Shown here: piece after piece, positions 1 through 7,447 of the stretch
How positions within the stretch are numbered: the stretch's first letter is position 1
Layout of the letters: every line of letters starts with the position of its first letter
Source: Planctomycetota bacterium
GTDB taxonomy: Bacteria; Planctomycetota; UBA1135; UBA2386
Direction: 5' to 3'
Assembly: GCA_947444055.1 (NCBI GenBank)
Contig: CANEYR010000037.1
Location: 1-35,096 of the forward strand
Length of the DNA: 35,096 bases
Translations under genes and position numbers: made by a program
The notes under the pieces: generated by a model
The model's database searches: none
Seen by the model: only the letters and a program-made list of their open reading frames with translations
What the model was told of the DNA's origin: nothing

Positions 1-191
1 ACCTGCAAGAACTTGATCGCGTAGTCCTTGCCAATCGACATGCGCCGCGCGCGGAACACCAACCCGAACATGCCGCCGCCCAACTTCGTCGTGATCTCGA
101 AGCCAGCGACGTATCCCGGCTTGCGGTAGTCGCGATAGAACGCTTCCCAGTCGGCGGGGCGAGGGCTCGGGTCGCTGGGGGAAGGATGCAT
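1..191 (-). CDS. Serine/threonine protein kinase, N-terminal part (runs off left edge)
   Basis: Translating the minus strand from the ATG at 191-189 gives 63 complete codons before the window ends. After a Pro/Ser-rich start comes a short segment, then a glycine-rich nucleotide-binding loop (LGGGMFG, residues 37-43) and the ATP-anchoring lysine in YAIK (Lys60). This order and spacing match subdomains I and II of Hanks-type bacterial kinases. The catalytic loop and any C-terminal sensor lie outside the window, so substrate and ligand cannot be judged. There is no strong ribosome binding site before the ATG. The gene is divergent from the secreted kelch protein, and the 137 bases between the two starts must hold both promoters. 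No other kinase component is adjacent. The family call is secure; the role is unknown. Confidence 0.75.
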   Translation of the reverse strand, partial: MHPSPSDPSPRPADWEAFYRDYRKPGYVAGFEITTKLGGGMFGLVFRARRMSIGKDYAIKFLQ

Positions 192-328
192 TCGCGGGAG
201 TCTAGGCGGCTTTAGGTTCGGCGCGCGCTACGCGGCAGCCGGGTCAAGATTCCAAGATGGCGTAGGAGGGGGCCTTGTTGGCTCGCGCGGCCGTTCCTAC
301 CGTGGGCCGCTCAACAAGAAGGTGCCCC

Positions 329-1705
329 ATGCTGCGTTGTCTCGTGCTTCCCGTCCTGGTCTCAGTCGCTGTCGCCCAAGGTTGGGTCGACAAGACCCCG
401 ACGAACTTTCTGCAGACCCCAAGCAATCGCGCGTTCCCGGCCATGTGTTGGGACCAAGCCAATGGTTATGTGCTGCTGTTTGGTGGCGTTCCGGCCAATG
501 GCGGCGGCAGCTTCCAGGAGACGTGGACGTGGAACGGCACGGTGTGGACGCGGCGCTTCACCTCGAACCCGCCGCTCCAGGGCTTTCAGTTGGCGAACCC
601 CGCCACGGTCGCGATGACGTTCCACCCCCCGGGCAACGGCGTGGTGATGGTCTACGAAGGCAGTACGTGGCTGTGGTCAGGAAGTGATTGGCTGTTGCAC
701 CCAGCCACACTGGGTGGGAGCGGCTCGCCCGGCAATGTGGCGATGGCGCACGATCCAGGTCGCAACCAAACGGTGCTCTACGTGGGCACTCGCTACAGCG
801 GCGGCAGCATGACGCCCGTCAGCCAGACCTACTTGTGGGACGGCTTCGCGTGGACGCCGCGTCCTACCGCGGTCATTCCATGGCCCGTCGAACAAGCGAC
901 GATGGCGTTCGATGGCAGCGCCGGGCGACTCGTGCTCGGCACCAATGGCGTTGGCGGCGGCGCCTTTTATGAATGGAACGGCAACAATTGGCAGCAGCGC
1001 TTGCCACTTGGCGCCCCCGGCGCCACGGGTGCCTTCGCCGCCGACACCACGCAGCAGAGAGTGGTGATGTTCGACAGCGTGCTGAACGCGCAGCCCAACC
1101 ACACCTGGACCGTCGCCAATGGCATCGTGCAGCAGCTGTCAACGCCGGTAGAACCCGCCCGCCGCCTCGGCGCCGCGATGGCCTACGACCCCATTCGCCA
1201 GCGCACCGTGATGTTTGGTGGCGCTGCCGTTTGGAACGTCGCCCTGAACCAGACCTGGGTGCTCGGCGATACCTGGGAATTCCAGATGCCGGCAGGCGCC
1301 AGCTACACCGCGTTCGGCACCGGTTGCCTCGGCAGCCGCGGCGTGCCGACCCTGACCGCGTCCAGCGGTTCCCTGCCGCGCGTCGGCCAGACGTTCCAGA
1401 CGACGGTGACGAACCTGCCGCTGCAGGGCCTCGCGTTCGTCTTCCTCGGCTTGTCGAACACCAGCTACGGCCCCACCCCACTGCCGCTGTCGCTCAACTT
1501 CCTCGGTGCCCCTGGCTGCTCGGTGCTGAGTTCTGGCGACGACCTGGCGCTCGTCACCAACGTGCTCGGCACGGGCCTCTGGCAATGGACGGTGCCGAAC
1601 GCGCCCGGATTCTCGTTCTACAACCAGGCCTTCGCCTTCGACGCCGCCGCCAACGCGCTCGGCATCACGACCAGCAATGGCGCGCACGGTGTGATCGGGT
1701 TCTGA
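329..1705 (+). CDS. Secreted kelch-repeat protein
   Basis: A 458-residue protein. The ATG at 329 is chosen over an in-frame start at 275 because a purine-rich AGAAGGT lies just upstream and the new N-terminus is a clean signal peptide (MLRCLVLPVLVSVAVA, then QG). The body contains repeated kelch-like beta-propeller blades recognisable by motifs such as YVLLFGG, TVMFGG, and repeated W.G..W segments (TWTWNGTVWTRR, YEWNGNNWQQR). From about residue 340 a separate beta-rich module begins with TAFGTGCLGSRGVPTL and carries two widely spaced cysteines. This module recurs in secreted proteins of some Planctomycetota and may be a surface or export domain; that is inferred from memory of the family. No enzyme motif is seen. 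Likely an exported adhesin or structural propeller. Confidence 0.7.
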   Translation: MLRCLVLPVLVSVAVAQGWVDKTPTNFLQTPSNRAFPAMCWDQANGYVLLFGGVPANGGGSFQETWTWNGTVWTRRFTSNPPLQGFQLANPATVAMTFHPPGNGVVMVYEGSTWLWSGSDWLLHPATLGGSGSPGNVAMAHDPGRNQTVLYVGTRYSGGSMTPVSQTYLWDGFAWTPRPTAVIPWPVEQATMAFDGSAGRLVLGTNGVGGGAFYEWNGNNWQQRLPLGAPGATGAFAADTTQQRVVMFDSVLNAQPNHTWTVANGIVQQLSTPVEPARRLGAAMAYDPIRQRTVMFGGAAVWNVALNQTWVLGDTWEFQMPAGASYTAFGTGCLGSRGVPTLTASSGSLPRVGQTFQTTVTNLPLQGLAFVFLGLSNTSYGPTPLPLSLNFLGAPGCSVLSSGDDLALVTNVLGTGLWQWTVPNAPGFSFYNQAFAFDAAANALGITTSNGAHGVIGF

Positions 1706-1720
1706 AGCCTGCACGTTCGC

Positions 1721-1744
1721 CGCGCCGCGACAGGGCCCGGCGCG
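1721..1744. terminator. Possible bidirectional hairpin between convergent genes
   Basis: CGCGCC (1721-1726) can pair with GGCGCG (1739-1744) across a 12-base loop. It sits in the 44-base gap between the ends of the kelch gene and hipA, where a shared terminator would be expected. There is no T-run, and in GC-rich DNA a six-base stem is weak evidence. Confidence 0.25.
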
Positions 1745-1749
1745 CTGGG

Positions 1750-2949
1750 TTACCGACCCCGCAGTCGCGAGGCTCGATACCGGCAGGCCTGCGCCAGCTT
1801 GTGCACCTTGCGCGGGTCTAACGGCAGCTCCCCGAGCCGGTCGAACCACAACGGCATCGCCGCCAGCAGATCGTCGAGCACGCGCTTGGTGGCCTTCTCA
1901 GGCACACCACACTGCTCGCCGAGTTGCACGAAGTCCGCGCGCCGGATGTCCTCGCGCGAGCGTCCCTGGATCGACAGGGCCATCGTCGTGTCGCCGTACG
2001 GATGCGTGCTGGGCAGGTCGTAGGCAGGCGCCACCCGCCATTCGCCATCGCGATGCAGCAGGGAGAAGTTCTTCGCGTGGGCATCGCCATTGCCAGTCAG
2101 ATAGGCGAACGCGAACTGTCGCAGCAGCGTTCGCGCGGCCACCAGCGGCGCGTGCGTGAGGCGAGCGAGCCCAACGATCACTTGCTCGGTAGTGACACGG
2201 TACTTGTCCGCCGGATACCTGCCCAGTGCTTGGCATGCATCCTCCTGCGCCAAGGCCGCGAGGTCGCCGTCGACCTGGACCCGATCGAATCGACGCACCA
2301 GCAGTCCCTGTCGACCGACCTTGTCGACCACGACTTCGGCATGCGCGACGTCAAGACCGGAGCTCCGCGCGGCAGCGAGGAAGAACGCTTCGTTCGCCAC
2401 CAGATGCGGGAACTCGGGAGGATCAAGCTTCAAGATCCAACTCGCGCCAGCGTGGGTCACGGGCAACGCGATCATGCGACCGGAGACCTTGTCCTGCACG
2501 CCCGGGATGGCCGCGCGGTCGAGATTCGCCGGCGTCAACACGCTCTCGAACAGTTCGGCGAACTCGATCTCGGCCGGTTGCGCGACGGCAAGGACGGCGC
2601 TGAGTTTCGGCTTCTCGCCATGCGGTACGACCTGAACGTTGCCGACGGTGTCTTGGCCGACCGCGAGCAACATGGTGAGGTCGTCATCCGCCGAAGTCTT
2701 CGTCGCGCGGCGAATCGCAGCCAGCCGCCGCCCTTCGGGTAGCAGCCCCGCGAAGAACGGTGGCACGGCGCCGCCCGCGGTGCGAGTCGCCTCCCCGTCG
2801 ATTGGCAGCGTCGTCGCGACTGGCGCCCCCGAGTAGCCATCCTCGTAGGCAAACTCGATACCCTCCTTCGCACGCACGAGGCGCGCACATCGCCGACCAG
2901 GCAGCCACACGTCCGCCACGTCGGCGCGCTTCATCGCATCCAGCTTCAT
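1750..2949 (-). CDS. hipA: HipA-type toxin, Ser/Thr protein kinase
   Basis: A 399-residue HipA-family kinase. HipA toxins phosphorylate translation factors (glutamyl-tRNA synthetase in E. coli) and cause growth arrest. Visible features: an N-terminal HipA coupling domain (about 10-110), the loop GVQDKVSG (150-157), the ATP-binding lysine in SWILK (Lys174), the hinge-region segment LLVRRFDR (217-223), QEDACQ (235-240), the catalytic stretch GNGDAHAKN with Asp289 and Asn294, and the DFG-like APAYD with Asp311. All catalytic positions look intact. The ATG at 2949 is selected because it overlaps the hipB stop as ATGA; the open frame continues upstream only inside hipB. The gene is the second of the hipB-hipA pair and should be controlled by the operators upstream of hipB. 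Target specificity cannot be read from the sequence. Confidence 0.92.
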   Translation of the reverse strand: MKLDAMKRADVADVWLPGRRCARLVRAKEGIEFAYEDGYSGAPVATTLPIDGEATRTAGGAVPPFFAGLLPEGRRLAAIRRATKTSADDDLTMLLAVGQDTVGNVQVVPHGEKPKLSAVLAVAQPAEIEFAELFESVLTPANLDRAAIPGVQDKVSGRMIALPVTHAGASWILKLDPPEFPHLVANEAFFLAAARSSGLDVAHAEVVVDKVGRQGLLVRRFDRVQVDGDLAALAQEDACQALGRYPADKYRVTTEQVIVGLARLTHAPLVAARTLLRQFAFAYLTGNGDAHAKNFSLLHRDGEWRVAPAYDLPSTHPYGDTTMALSIQGRSREDIRRADFVQLGEQCGVPEKATKRVLDDLLAAMPLWFDRLGELPLDPRKVHKLAQACRYRASRLRGR

Positions 2950-3197
2950 CGACGATCCGCAAGCATGGCGTCGGGCACCACGAAGCGGGCGCCGAGCGAA
3001 AGGTGAAAGCCCAGCCCGAGCACAGCCAACAGCTCCAGCAGCTTGTCGAACCGCACGGTCGGCTTGCCCGCCTCGACCATGTGCACGAACCGCGTGGAGC
3101 AACGCGCCAGTTCCGCCAGTTCGACCTGCTTTAGGCCCATCGCCGCCCGACGGGCACGCGCCGCTTGGCCCAGTCTTTCAAAGGAACGATCGTGCAT
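2946..3197 (-). CDS. hipB: HipB-type antitoxin and autorepressor (XRE family HTH)
   Basis: An 83-residue helix-turn-helix protein. Residues 8-62 form an XRE/Cro-type fold (GLKQVELAELARCSTRF, then VEAGKPTVRFDKLLELL). The tail FHLSLGARFVVPDAM is typical of HipB proteins that bind their HipA partner. The proposed start, ATG 3197-3195, gives the usual HipB length and lies inside a copy of the palindrome found twice more upstream, so repressor binding would cover the translation start. An alternative ATG at 3140 (MGLKQ) would shorten the N-terminus, and the frame stays open upstream through the other palindromes. The ribosome binding site is weak (GGAT about six bases ahead). It overlaps hipA by ATGA, the classic antitoxin-first arrangement. 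Confidence 0.85.
   Translation of the reverse strand: MHDRSFERLGQAARARRAAMGLKQVELAELARCSTRFVHMVEAGKPTVRFDKLLELLAVLGLGFHLSLGARFVVPDAMLADRR
3182..3197. promoter_or_regulatory. hipBA operator O1 (imperfect palindrome over hipB start)
   Basis: This site matches the 16-base palindrome of O2 and O3 at 14 of 16 positions; the two mismatches are in one outer half and the central ACGATCGT is intact. Its centre (3189/3190) is exactly 61 bases from the centre of O2. On the coding strand it contains the proposed hipB ATG. It is a likely HipB binding site, by analogy with the multiple operators in front of E. coli hipBA. Confidence 0.6.
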
Positions 3198-3241
3198 ATC
3201 CAAGCCATCTTCGGCACGGACTGGCCCGAACTCAACCCGCC

Positions 3242-3259
3242 AATGCACGATCGTGCATT
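3242..3259. promoter_or_regulatory. hipBA operator O2 (perfect 18-base palindrome)
   Basis: AATGCACGATCGTGCATT is a perfect 18-base inverted repeat located 45 bases upstream of the hipB start. Its 16-base core is identical in O3. The centre is at 3250/3251, 61 bases from the centres of both O1 and O3. Likely HipB operator; binding has not been shown. Confidence 0.75.
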
Positions 3260-3303
3260 CCATGGCCTCGCGCAGCCTGCACAGTGCTTGCTGGTCATTC
3301 GGC

Positions 3304-3319
3304 ATGCACGATCGTGCAT
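3304..3319. promoter_or_regulatory. hipBA operator O3 (perfect 16-base palindrome)
   Basis: ATGCACGATCGTGCAT, a perfect 16-base palindrome identical to the O2 core, lies ten bases past the mazG-like stop codon (on the minus strand) and 107 bases upstream of the hipB start. The centre is at 3311/3312. It probably marks the upstream edge of the hipBA control region. Confidence 0.72.
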
Positions 3320-3328
3320 TCGCCTCGG

Positions 3329-3649
3329 TCACACCGTCGGCGCATGCGGGCAGTTGCACGGCGTCGCATTGCAGCGCGGACAGCCGACTCCGTACTTCTT
3401 GCGGCCAATCGCCTCGAGGTCGATGCCGTGCAGGGACGCCAGCGTCGCTAGCCACGCATAGACATCGCCGAACTCTTCTTCGAGGTTCTGCCGTTCTCGG
3501 CGCCGGATCGCGCGCACCAACTCCCCCACTTCTTCGACGAACCACAGCAGCGTGCCTGGCACTCCACGCGCGGCGTCGCGCTCGAAGTAGATGTCTTCGA
3601 TGAGCCGTTGGAACGTGCCCGCTGGCGCTGGCTCGCGGCCAACACTCAT
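3329..3649 (-). CDS. MazG-like nucleoside triphosphate pyrophosphohydrolase with Cys-rich tail
   Basis: A 106-residue protein. It has the metal-binding motifs of the all-alpha NTP pyrophosphatase (MazG) superfamily: EEVGE (39-43) and EEEFGD (57-62), with the usual helical spacing. These enzymes hydrolyse NTPs or modified NTPs to the monophosphate and pyrophosphate, and serve in nucleotide-pool cleaning or (p)ppGpp control. The C-terminus carries CPRCNATPCNC (Cys90, 93, 98, 100), a plausible zinc-binding tail. The ATG overlaps the stop of the upstream phosphatase gene as ATGA, so the two are probably co-translated. It lies immediately upstream of the hipBA control region on the same strand. 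Substrate is not deducible. Confidence 0.8.
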   Translation of the reverse strand: MSVGREPAPAGTFQRLIEDIYFERDAARGVPGTLLWFVEEVGELVRAIRRRERQNLEEEFGDVYAWLATLASLHGIDLEAIGRKKYGVGCPRCNATPCNCPHAPTV

Positions 3650-4770
3650 GGCTGGCCGGCCTTCTTGACGGTGATCAGCACGACGTCCTCGCGCAGGCCG
3701 TCCGCACCGGAGTCTTGTTCGATGCCGCCGAGCACGACGTTCATGAACATGCGCGTGTGCCGCGGCGAATGCTGCCGCAGCAAGTCGAGCAGGCCTTCGG
3801 AGCGCAGCAGCGCGTCGTTGCCGAGCACCAGACGCGTGCCCGGGCTCATCGCGATCTCTTGCGAACGCAGCGATTTCTCAAACACCGGCCCGTCGTCGAG
3901 CCCGATGGCGATGCCTTCGGCATTGAGTTCGAGCACTTCGCCGCGTTGGCAGATCAGCAACGGCGTGCGCGCGCCCGCTTGGTAAAGCTTGCAGCCGTCC
4001 GCTGTGATCTGCAGCAGCGTTGCTTTTGCGCAGCAGCCCGGTGGCAGGTTGGACTTGCAGACCTTGTTGGTGTGCGCCAGCGCCTTGCGCGGCACCGCTC
4101 CGGCCAGCAGCGCTCGATGCAGTTCGTCGCGGGCAAGCTTGCAGGCGAGCACGGCGACCGCACCGTGGCCTTCGGCACTAACCACGTAGGCGACGCTCTG
4201 CGCGTTCTCGCCGGTCGTGGTGACAAGATCGAAGTAGTCGAGACCACCGCGCGAACCCGCCGCCAGCTGGCCGTCGACTTCGTAGCCCGCGATCTCCTGG
4301 AACTGGTGCGGCACCGTCTTGTCGCGCAGTTGCTTGACGAGTGGATCCATCGACACGTGCATGCCACCGCCAGCTTGCTCTTGGTCCTTGAGCAGGGCCT
4401 GCAGGTCGTCGGCGAGATACTGCACGGCGCGGCCGAGCGAGGTCAATTCGTCGTTGCCGCCGACGCGCACGCGCACTTCGACGCCGCCGCGCCCAAGCTT
4501 GCTGATGCCAAGGCCAACGTCCGTGACGCGCGCCGCGATCTTGCCGCCGAGCAAGAGGCCCGCGATGCCGGCGATCGCCGCCACCAAGAACGCGAGGCCA
4601 AGACCGACCCGCCAGCCGTGTTGCAGGACGGCGGGGGTCGTGATGCCGCCACTGAGAATCTGCATCAGGATCGTGGTCAGCACGACGCCGCCAATCAGGC
4701 CGGCGATGGCCGTGCCGAACGCGAGTTTGCTAGCGATCTTGCCGGTCGACTTATTGCCTTTGCGCGCCAT
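3646..4770 (-). CDS. Membrane HAMP protein with SpoIIE-type phosphatase domain
   Basis: A 374-residue protein with two hydrophobic segments (about 14-39 and 53-78), a HAMP linker (about 78-128), and a PPM/SpoIIE-like phosphatase domain (about 160-372). Recognisable landmarks are GGLDYFD (175-181), SAEGHG (198-203), the AGARTPLL strand region, AIGLDDG, and the closing REDVVLI with Asp362. In active SpoIIE-family enzymes the middle motif is normally DVSGHG. Here the aspartate position is Ser198, so one metal ligand may be missing, and GGDYYD has an extra residue. It may be a weak or pseudo-phosphatase that binds an anti-sigma-factor antagonist. The periplasmic loop is very short, so sensing is probably within the membrane or cytosol. 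First gene of the pair with the mazG-like gene. The ribosome binding site is weak. Confidence 0.75.
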   Translation of the reverse strand: MARKGNKSTGKIASKLAFGTAIAGLIGGVVLTTILMQILSGGITTPAVLQHGWRVGLGLAFLVAAIAGIAGLLLGGKIAARVTDVGLGISKLGRGGVEVRVRVGGNDELTSLGRAVQYLADDLQALLKDQEQAGGGMHVSMDPLVKQLRDKTVPHQFQEIAGYEVDGQLAAGSRGGLDYFDLVTTTGENAQSVAYVVSAEGHGAVAVLACKLARDELHRALLAGAVPRKALAHTNKVCKSNLPPGCCAKATLLQITADGCKLYQAGARTPLLICQRGEVLELNAEGIAIGLDDGPVFEKSLRSQEIAMSPGTRLVLGNDALLRSEGLLDLLRQHSPRHTRMFMNVVLGGIEQDSGADGLREDVVLITVKKAGQP

Positions 4771-4856
4771 ATTGTTCGATCGGCAGGGCTCAGCCGAGTG
4801 GCGGCATCATGGCAATCGCTGCGGCCTTCGTCACGCTGGCAATCGCCGCCTGCCGA

Positions 4857-4924
4857 CGAAGTCAGCCACACGAAGTCAGCTGCACGAAGTCAGCCGCTAC
4901 GAAGTCAGCCGCTACGAAGTCAGC
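4857..4924. repeat. Five-copy tandem repeat over the pgpA stop codon
   Basis: CGAAGTCAGC recurs at 4857, 4871, 4885, 4900 and 4915, with spacings of 14, 14, 15 and 15 bases. Read on the minus strand the unit is GCTGACTTCG plus a short variable spacer, and the TGA in the first unit is the pgpA stop. Four further copies follow in the non-coding 3' region. This fills about half of the 149-base gap between pgpA and the phosphatase gene; nothing else is seen in that gap. Confidence 0.9.
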
Positions 4925-5411
4925 CACCGACGAGCGGCAGCGCGAGGAAGAGCGCGAGCCCCGCATAGACGCCGGCCATCTGGTCGTCGGCCATGATGCC
5001 GAGCGCCCCCGGCAAGTCTTCGAGCTTGCGCGCGGGCTGCGGCTTGAGCACGTCGAACACGCGGAAGGCGAAGAAGGCCCCCATGTGCGCGAACCCGTTC
5101 GGCAGCTTCTGCGCCAACAAGGCGTAGGTGATCAGGGTGACGAGGTAGCCGACCACTTCGTCGAGCACGAAGGCGCCTGGATCTGCCTTCGGCCAGGTGC
5201 GCGCAACGAACTTCGTCTGCAAGCAACCGAAGATGAACAGCACGCCCGCAGCGAGGCTCCACGCCAGCACGGCATGGGCCGGCTGCGCCCACTGCAAGGT
5301 GACGCCGAGCAGCACACCACCGAGCGTGCCCACGGTGCCGGGAGCCCACGGCGAGCAGCCAAGGCCAAAGCTGGTGATGAGCAGCCAGCGACCGCGGTCG
5401 AGAGCGTTCAC
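4920..5411 (-). CDS. pgpA: Phosphatidylglycerophosphatase A
   Basis: A 163-residue membrane enzyme that removes phosphate from phosphatidylglycerol phosphate to make phosphatidylglycerol. Family landmarks are GTVGTLGG near the N-terminus, the acidic DPGAFVLDEVVGYLVT, FFAFRVFDVLKPQPARKLE, and ALGIMADDQMAGVYAG near the C-terminus. Several hydrophobic segments are present. The frame is open far upstream, but the proper start is GTG 5411-5409, which overlaps the pgsA stop as GTGA and gives the usual family length. It directly follows pgsA, the gene for the preceding pathway step, so the two steps are coupled. The stop codon lies in the first unit of a tandem repeat. Confidence 0.9.
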   Translation of the reverse strand: MNALDRGRWLLITSFGLGCSPWAPGTVGTLGGVLLGVTLQWAQPAHAVLAWSLAAGVLFIFGCLQTKFVARTWPKADPGAFVLDEVVGYLVTLITYALLAQKLPNGFAHMGAFFAFRVFDVLKPQPARKLEDLPGALGIMADDQMAGVYAGLALFLALPLVGG

Positions 5412-5980
5412 TTGGCACCGCCAAACAACACGTCGCGCGCCTTCATCACGTAGTTGAAGCCGGAAACGACGGTGAGCACGAGGCTGACCCAGAAACCCCA
5501 CTGGGCGGCCCACACCCAAATGTCGGTGCCTGCGACCATGGTCATCAGGGCGCCGACCGTCCAACACTGGGCCACCATCTTCCACTTGCCGAGGCGGTCC
5601 GCTGGGAACGGTCGGCCGCTGGCTTCGACGACGCCGCGGATCGCGGTGACCAGGAATTCGCGAGCGATCACGATCACGACATACCAAGTGGTCAGCACGG
5701 TCGTCGCGGCCGGGAACTGCAACAGCGTGACGAGCGAACCTGCGATCAGCACCTTGTCGGCAAACGGATCAGCGACGCGCCCAAACGCGGTCACCATCTG
5801 CCAGCGACGAGCCAAGTAGCCGTCGAGGAAATCGGTGAACGCGGCGATCAAGAACAACACGAACGCGATCCACACCAACTTCGCATTCGCGTGCAGCGGA
5901 TCGGCGATGCTCTCAAGACTGACGAAGACCGCCGCCGTCAGCACAAGCCGAGCCAGCGTGATCAGGTTCGGCAGGTTCAT
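5408..5980 (-). CDS. pgsA: CDP-diacylglycerol-glycerol-3-phosphate 3-phosphatidyltransferase
   Basis: A 190-residue integral membrane enzyme of the CDP-alcohol phosphotransferase family. It joins CDP-diacylglycerol and glycerol 3-phosphate to give phosphatidylglycerol phosphate. The complete family signature D-x2-DG-x2-AR-x8-G-x3-D-x3-D is present, with the four metal-binding aspartates at residues 50, 53, 71 and 75. Several transmembrane helices surround it. PgsA is distinguished from phosphatidylserine synthase by the N-terminal NLPNLITLARL and by the pgpA neighbour. The ATG overlaps the rimO stop as ATGA, and the stop overlaps the pgpA GTG. Confidence 0.93.
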   Translation of the reverse strand: MNLPNLITLARLVLTAAVFVSLESIADPLHANAKLVWIAFVLFLIAAFTDFLDGYLARRWQMVTAFGRVADPFADKVLIAGSLVTLLQFPAATTVLTTWYVVIVIAREFLVTAIRGVVEASGRPFPADRLGKWKMVAQCWTVGALMTMVAGTDIWVWAAQWGFWVSLVLTVVSGFNYVMKARDVLFGGAK

Positions 5981-7338
5981 GCCTTTTTCGTCGGCGGCTC
6001 GGCGCGACCGCTGAGTTCGTAGTCGTGGGCGTGAGTGATCGTGGCTTGCACGATCTCGCCGGGAACCGCACTGCCCTTACTCAGCAGCACTCGCCCGTCG
6101 ACCTCAGGTGCGTCGGCCCAGGTGCGACCGACCAGCTGCTTGGCGTCGCTGTCGTAGCCATCGACGAGCACGGGCAAAGTCTTGCCGACGAGGCCCTGGT
6201 GGAAGCGGCGCATGACCACGCGCTGCATCTCCATCAGTTCTGCCGTGCGGGCGGCGGCCACGGCGGCCGGCACCTGATCGGGCATGTCGAACGCGGGCGT
6301 GTCCTCTTCCTGCGAATACGGGAACACGCCAAGCCGTTCAAAGCGATAGCTCTCGACCAGCGCCTTGGCTGCCGCGAAGTCCTCTTCTGTCTCGCCAGGA
6401 AAGCCGCTGATGAGCGTGCTACGCACGGCGATGCCCGGCACTTCTTCACGCAGGCGGTCGAGGATGCCACGCACTTGGTCGCCGGAAACGCCGCGCTTCA
6501 TCGCGCGCAGCATGGTCGAGCTGATGTGCTGGATCGGGATGTCGAGGTACTTGACCGCTTTGGGGTGCTCGCGCAGGAACGTCGTCAGCTCTGGCCGCAC
6601 GGTGTGCGGGTAGGCATACATCAGGCGGATCCAACGGATGCCGTCGACGTCGCCGAGCTTCTCAAGCAGCGTGTGGATCTGGCGCTTGCGTGTGGTGTCG
6701 AGGCCAAAGGCGGTGCTGTCTTCCGCGACTACGACCAGTTCTTGCACTCCAGCAGCGGCGAGGTTTTGCGCTTCCTCGACCAGCACGTCGATCGGCTTGC
6801 TGCGGTTCTTGCCGCGCATCTTGGGGATGGCGCAGAACGTGCACGTGTGGTCGCAGCCCTCGCTGATGCGCAGGTAGGCGAAGCTCTTCGGCGTCAGCAA
6901 GAACCGCTTGGTGTCACTGCGTGGTCCTTTGGGCTTGCCGCCGTCGACGGTGGCGACCCAGCGACGGCTCGAACCGTTGACGATGCGACGCACCACCGCC
7001 GGCACCCCCGAGTAGTCGGACAGGCCGAACACGGCGTCGAGCTCGGGCACGGACTTCTTCAGTTCCTCGCCGTAGCGCTGCGCTAGGCAGCCGACCGCGA
7101 TGACGCCTTTGAGCGAACCTTCTACTTTGAGGCGTGCCACCGACAGGATGGTGTCGATCGACTCTTGCTTGGCCGTTTCAATGAAGCCGCAGGTGTTGAC
7201 TACGACCACATCCGCGTCGGCCGGGTCCTTGACGACCTGCAGCCCTTCTTCGACGACGTGGCCCAGCAGCACCTCGCTATCGACGAGGTTGCGGGCACAG
7301 CCAAGGCTGATCAGAGAGACGCGGATCGCTTCGTTCAC
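5977..7338 (-). CDS. rimO: Ribosomal protein S12 methylthiotransferase
   Basis: A 453-residue radical-SAM enzyme that adds a methylthio group to the conserved aspartate of ribosomal protein S12. The N-terminal UPF0004 domain has three cluster-binding cysteines (Cys14 in SLGCARN, Cys50 in NTCGF, Cys84 in VGCLAQRY). The radical-SAM CxxxCxxC is GCDHTCTFC (Cys162, 166, 169). A C-terminal TRAM-like region ends with ITHAHDYELSG. RimO, and not MiaB, is supported by SLGCARNLVDSE. The start is GTG 7338-7336, preceded by GAGG seven bases ahead; the nearby ATG is followed at once by a stop. It lies 109 bases after rplI and overlaps pgsA. Confidence 0.95.
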   Translation of the reverse strand: MNEAIRVSLISLGCARNLVDSEVLLGHVVEEGLQVVKDPADADVVVVNTCGFIETAKQESIDTILSVARLKVEGSLKGVIAVGCLAQRYGEELKKSVPELDAVFGLSDYSGVPAVVRRIVNGSSRRWVATVDGGKPKGPRSDTKRFLLTPKSFAYLRISEGCDHTCTFCAIPKMRGKNRSKPIDVLVEEAQNLAAAGVQELVVVAEDSTAFGLDTTRKRQIHTLLEKLGDVDGIRWIRLMYAYPHTVRPELTTFLREHPKAVKYLDIPIQHISSTMLRAMKRGVSGDQVRGILDRLREEVPGIAVRSTLISGFPGETEEDFAAAKALVESYRFERLGVFPYSQEEDTPAFDMPDQVPAAVAAARTAELMEMQRVVMRRFHQGLVGKTLPVLVDGYDSDAKQLVGRTWADAPEVDGRVLLSKGSAVPGEIVQATITHAHDYELSGRAEPPTKKA

Positions 7339-7420
7339 GGCATTGCCTCATCGGCCGCCGACGCCGCTGCATGCAGCATCGACAATGCGGAGCCTAGCCG
7401 CAGCGGGGCCAGGTGGCGCG

Positions 7421-7441
7421 AGCGGCGGGCTAGCCGCCGCT
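7421..7441 (-). terminator. Hairpin after rplI
   Basis: Positions 7421-7428 and 7434-7441 form an eight-base perfect stem (AGCGGCGG with CCGCCGCT) and a five-base loop, six bases beyond the rplI stop on the minus strand. No U-run follows, so it could be a weak or Rho-assisted terminator, or a 3'-end stabiliser of the ribosomal protein transcript. Confidence 0.45.
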
Positions 7442-7447
7442 CCGCGC

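Noticed and set aside
3131..3319. Minus-strand 62-codon frame beginning MHDRACRM
   Set aside because: It starts in operator O3 because the palindrome encodes ATG CAC GAT CGT; it overlaps hipB in another frame and has no homology.
4809..5453. Plus-strand frame beginning with a lipobox-like MAIAAAFVTLAIAAC
   Set aside because: It runs through the tandem repeat and antisense to pgpA and shows no homology; probably chance.
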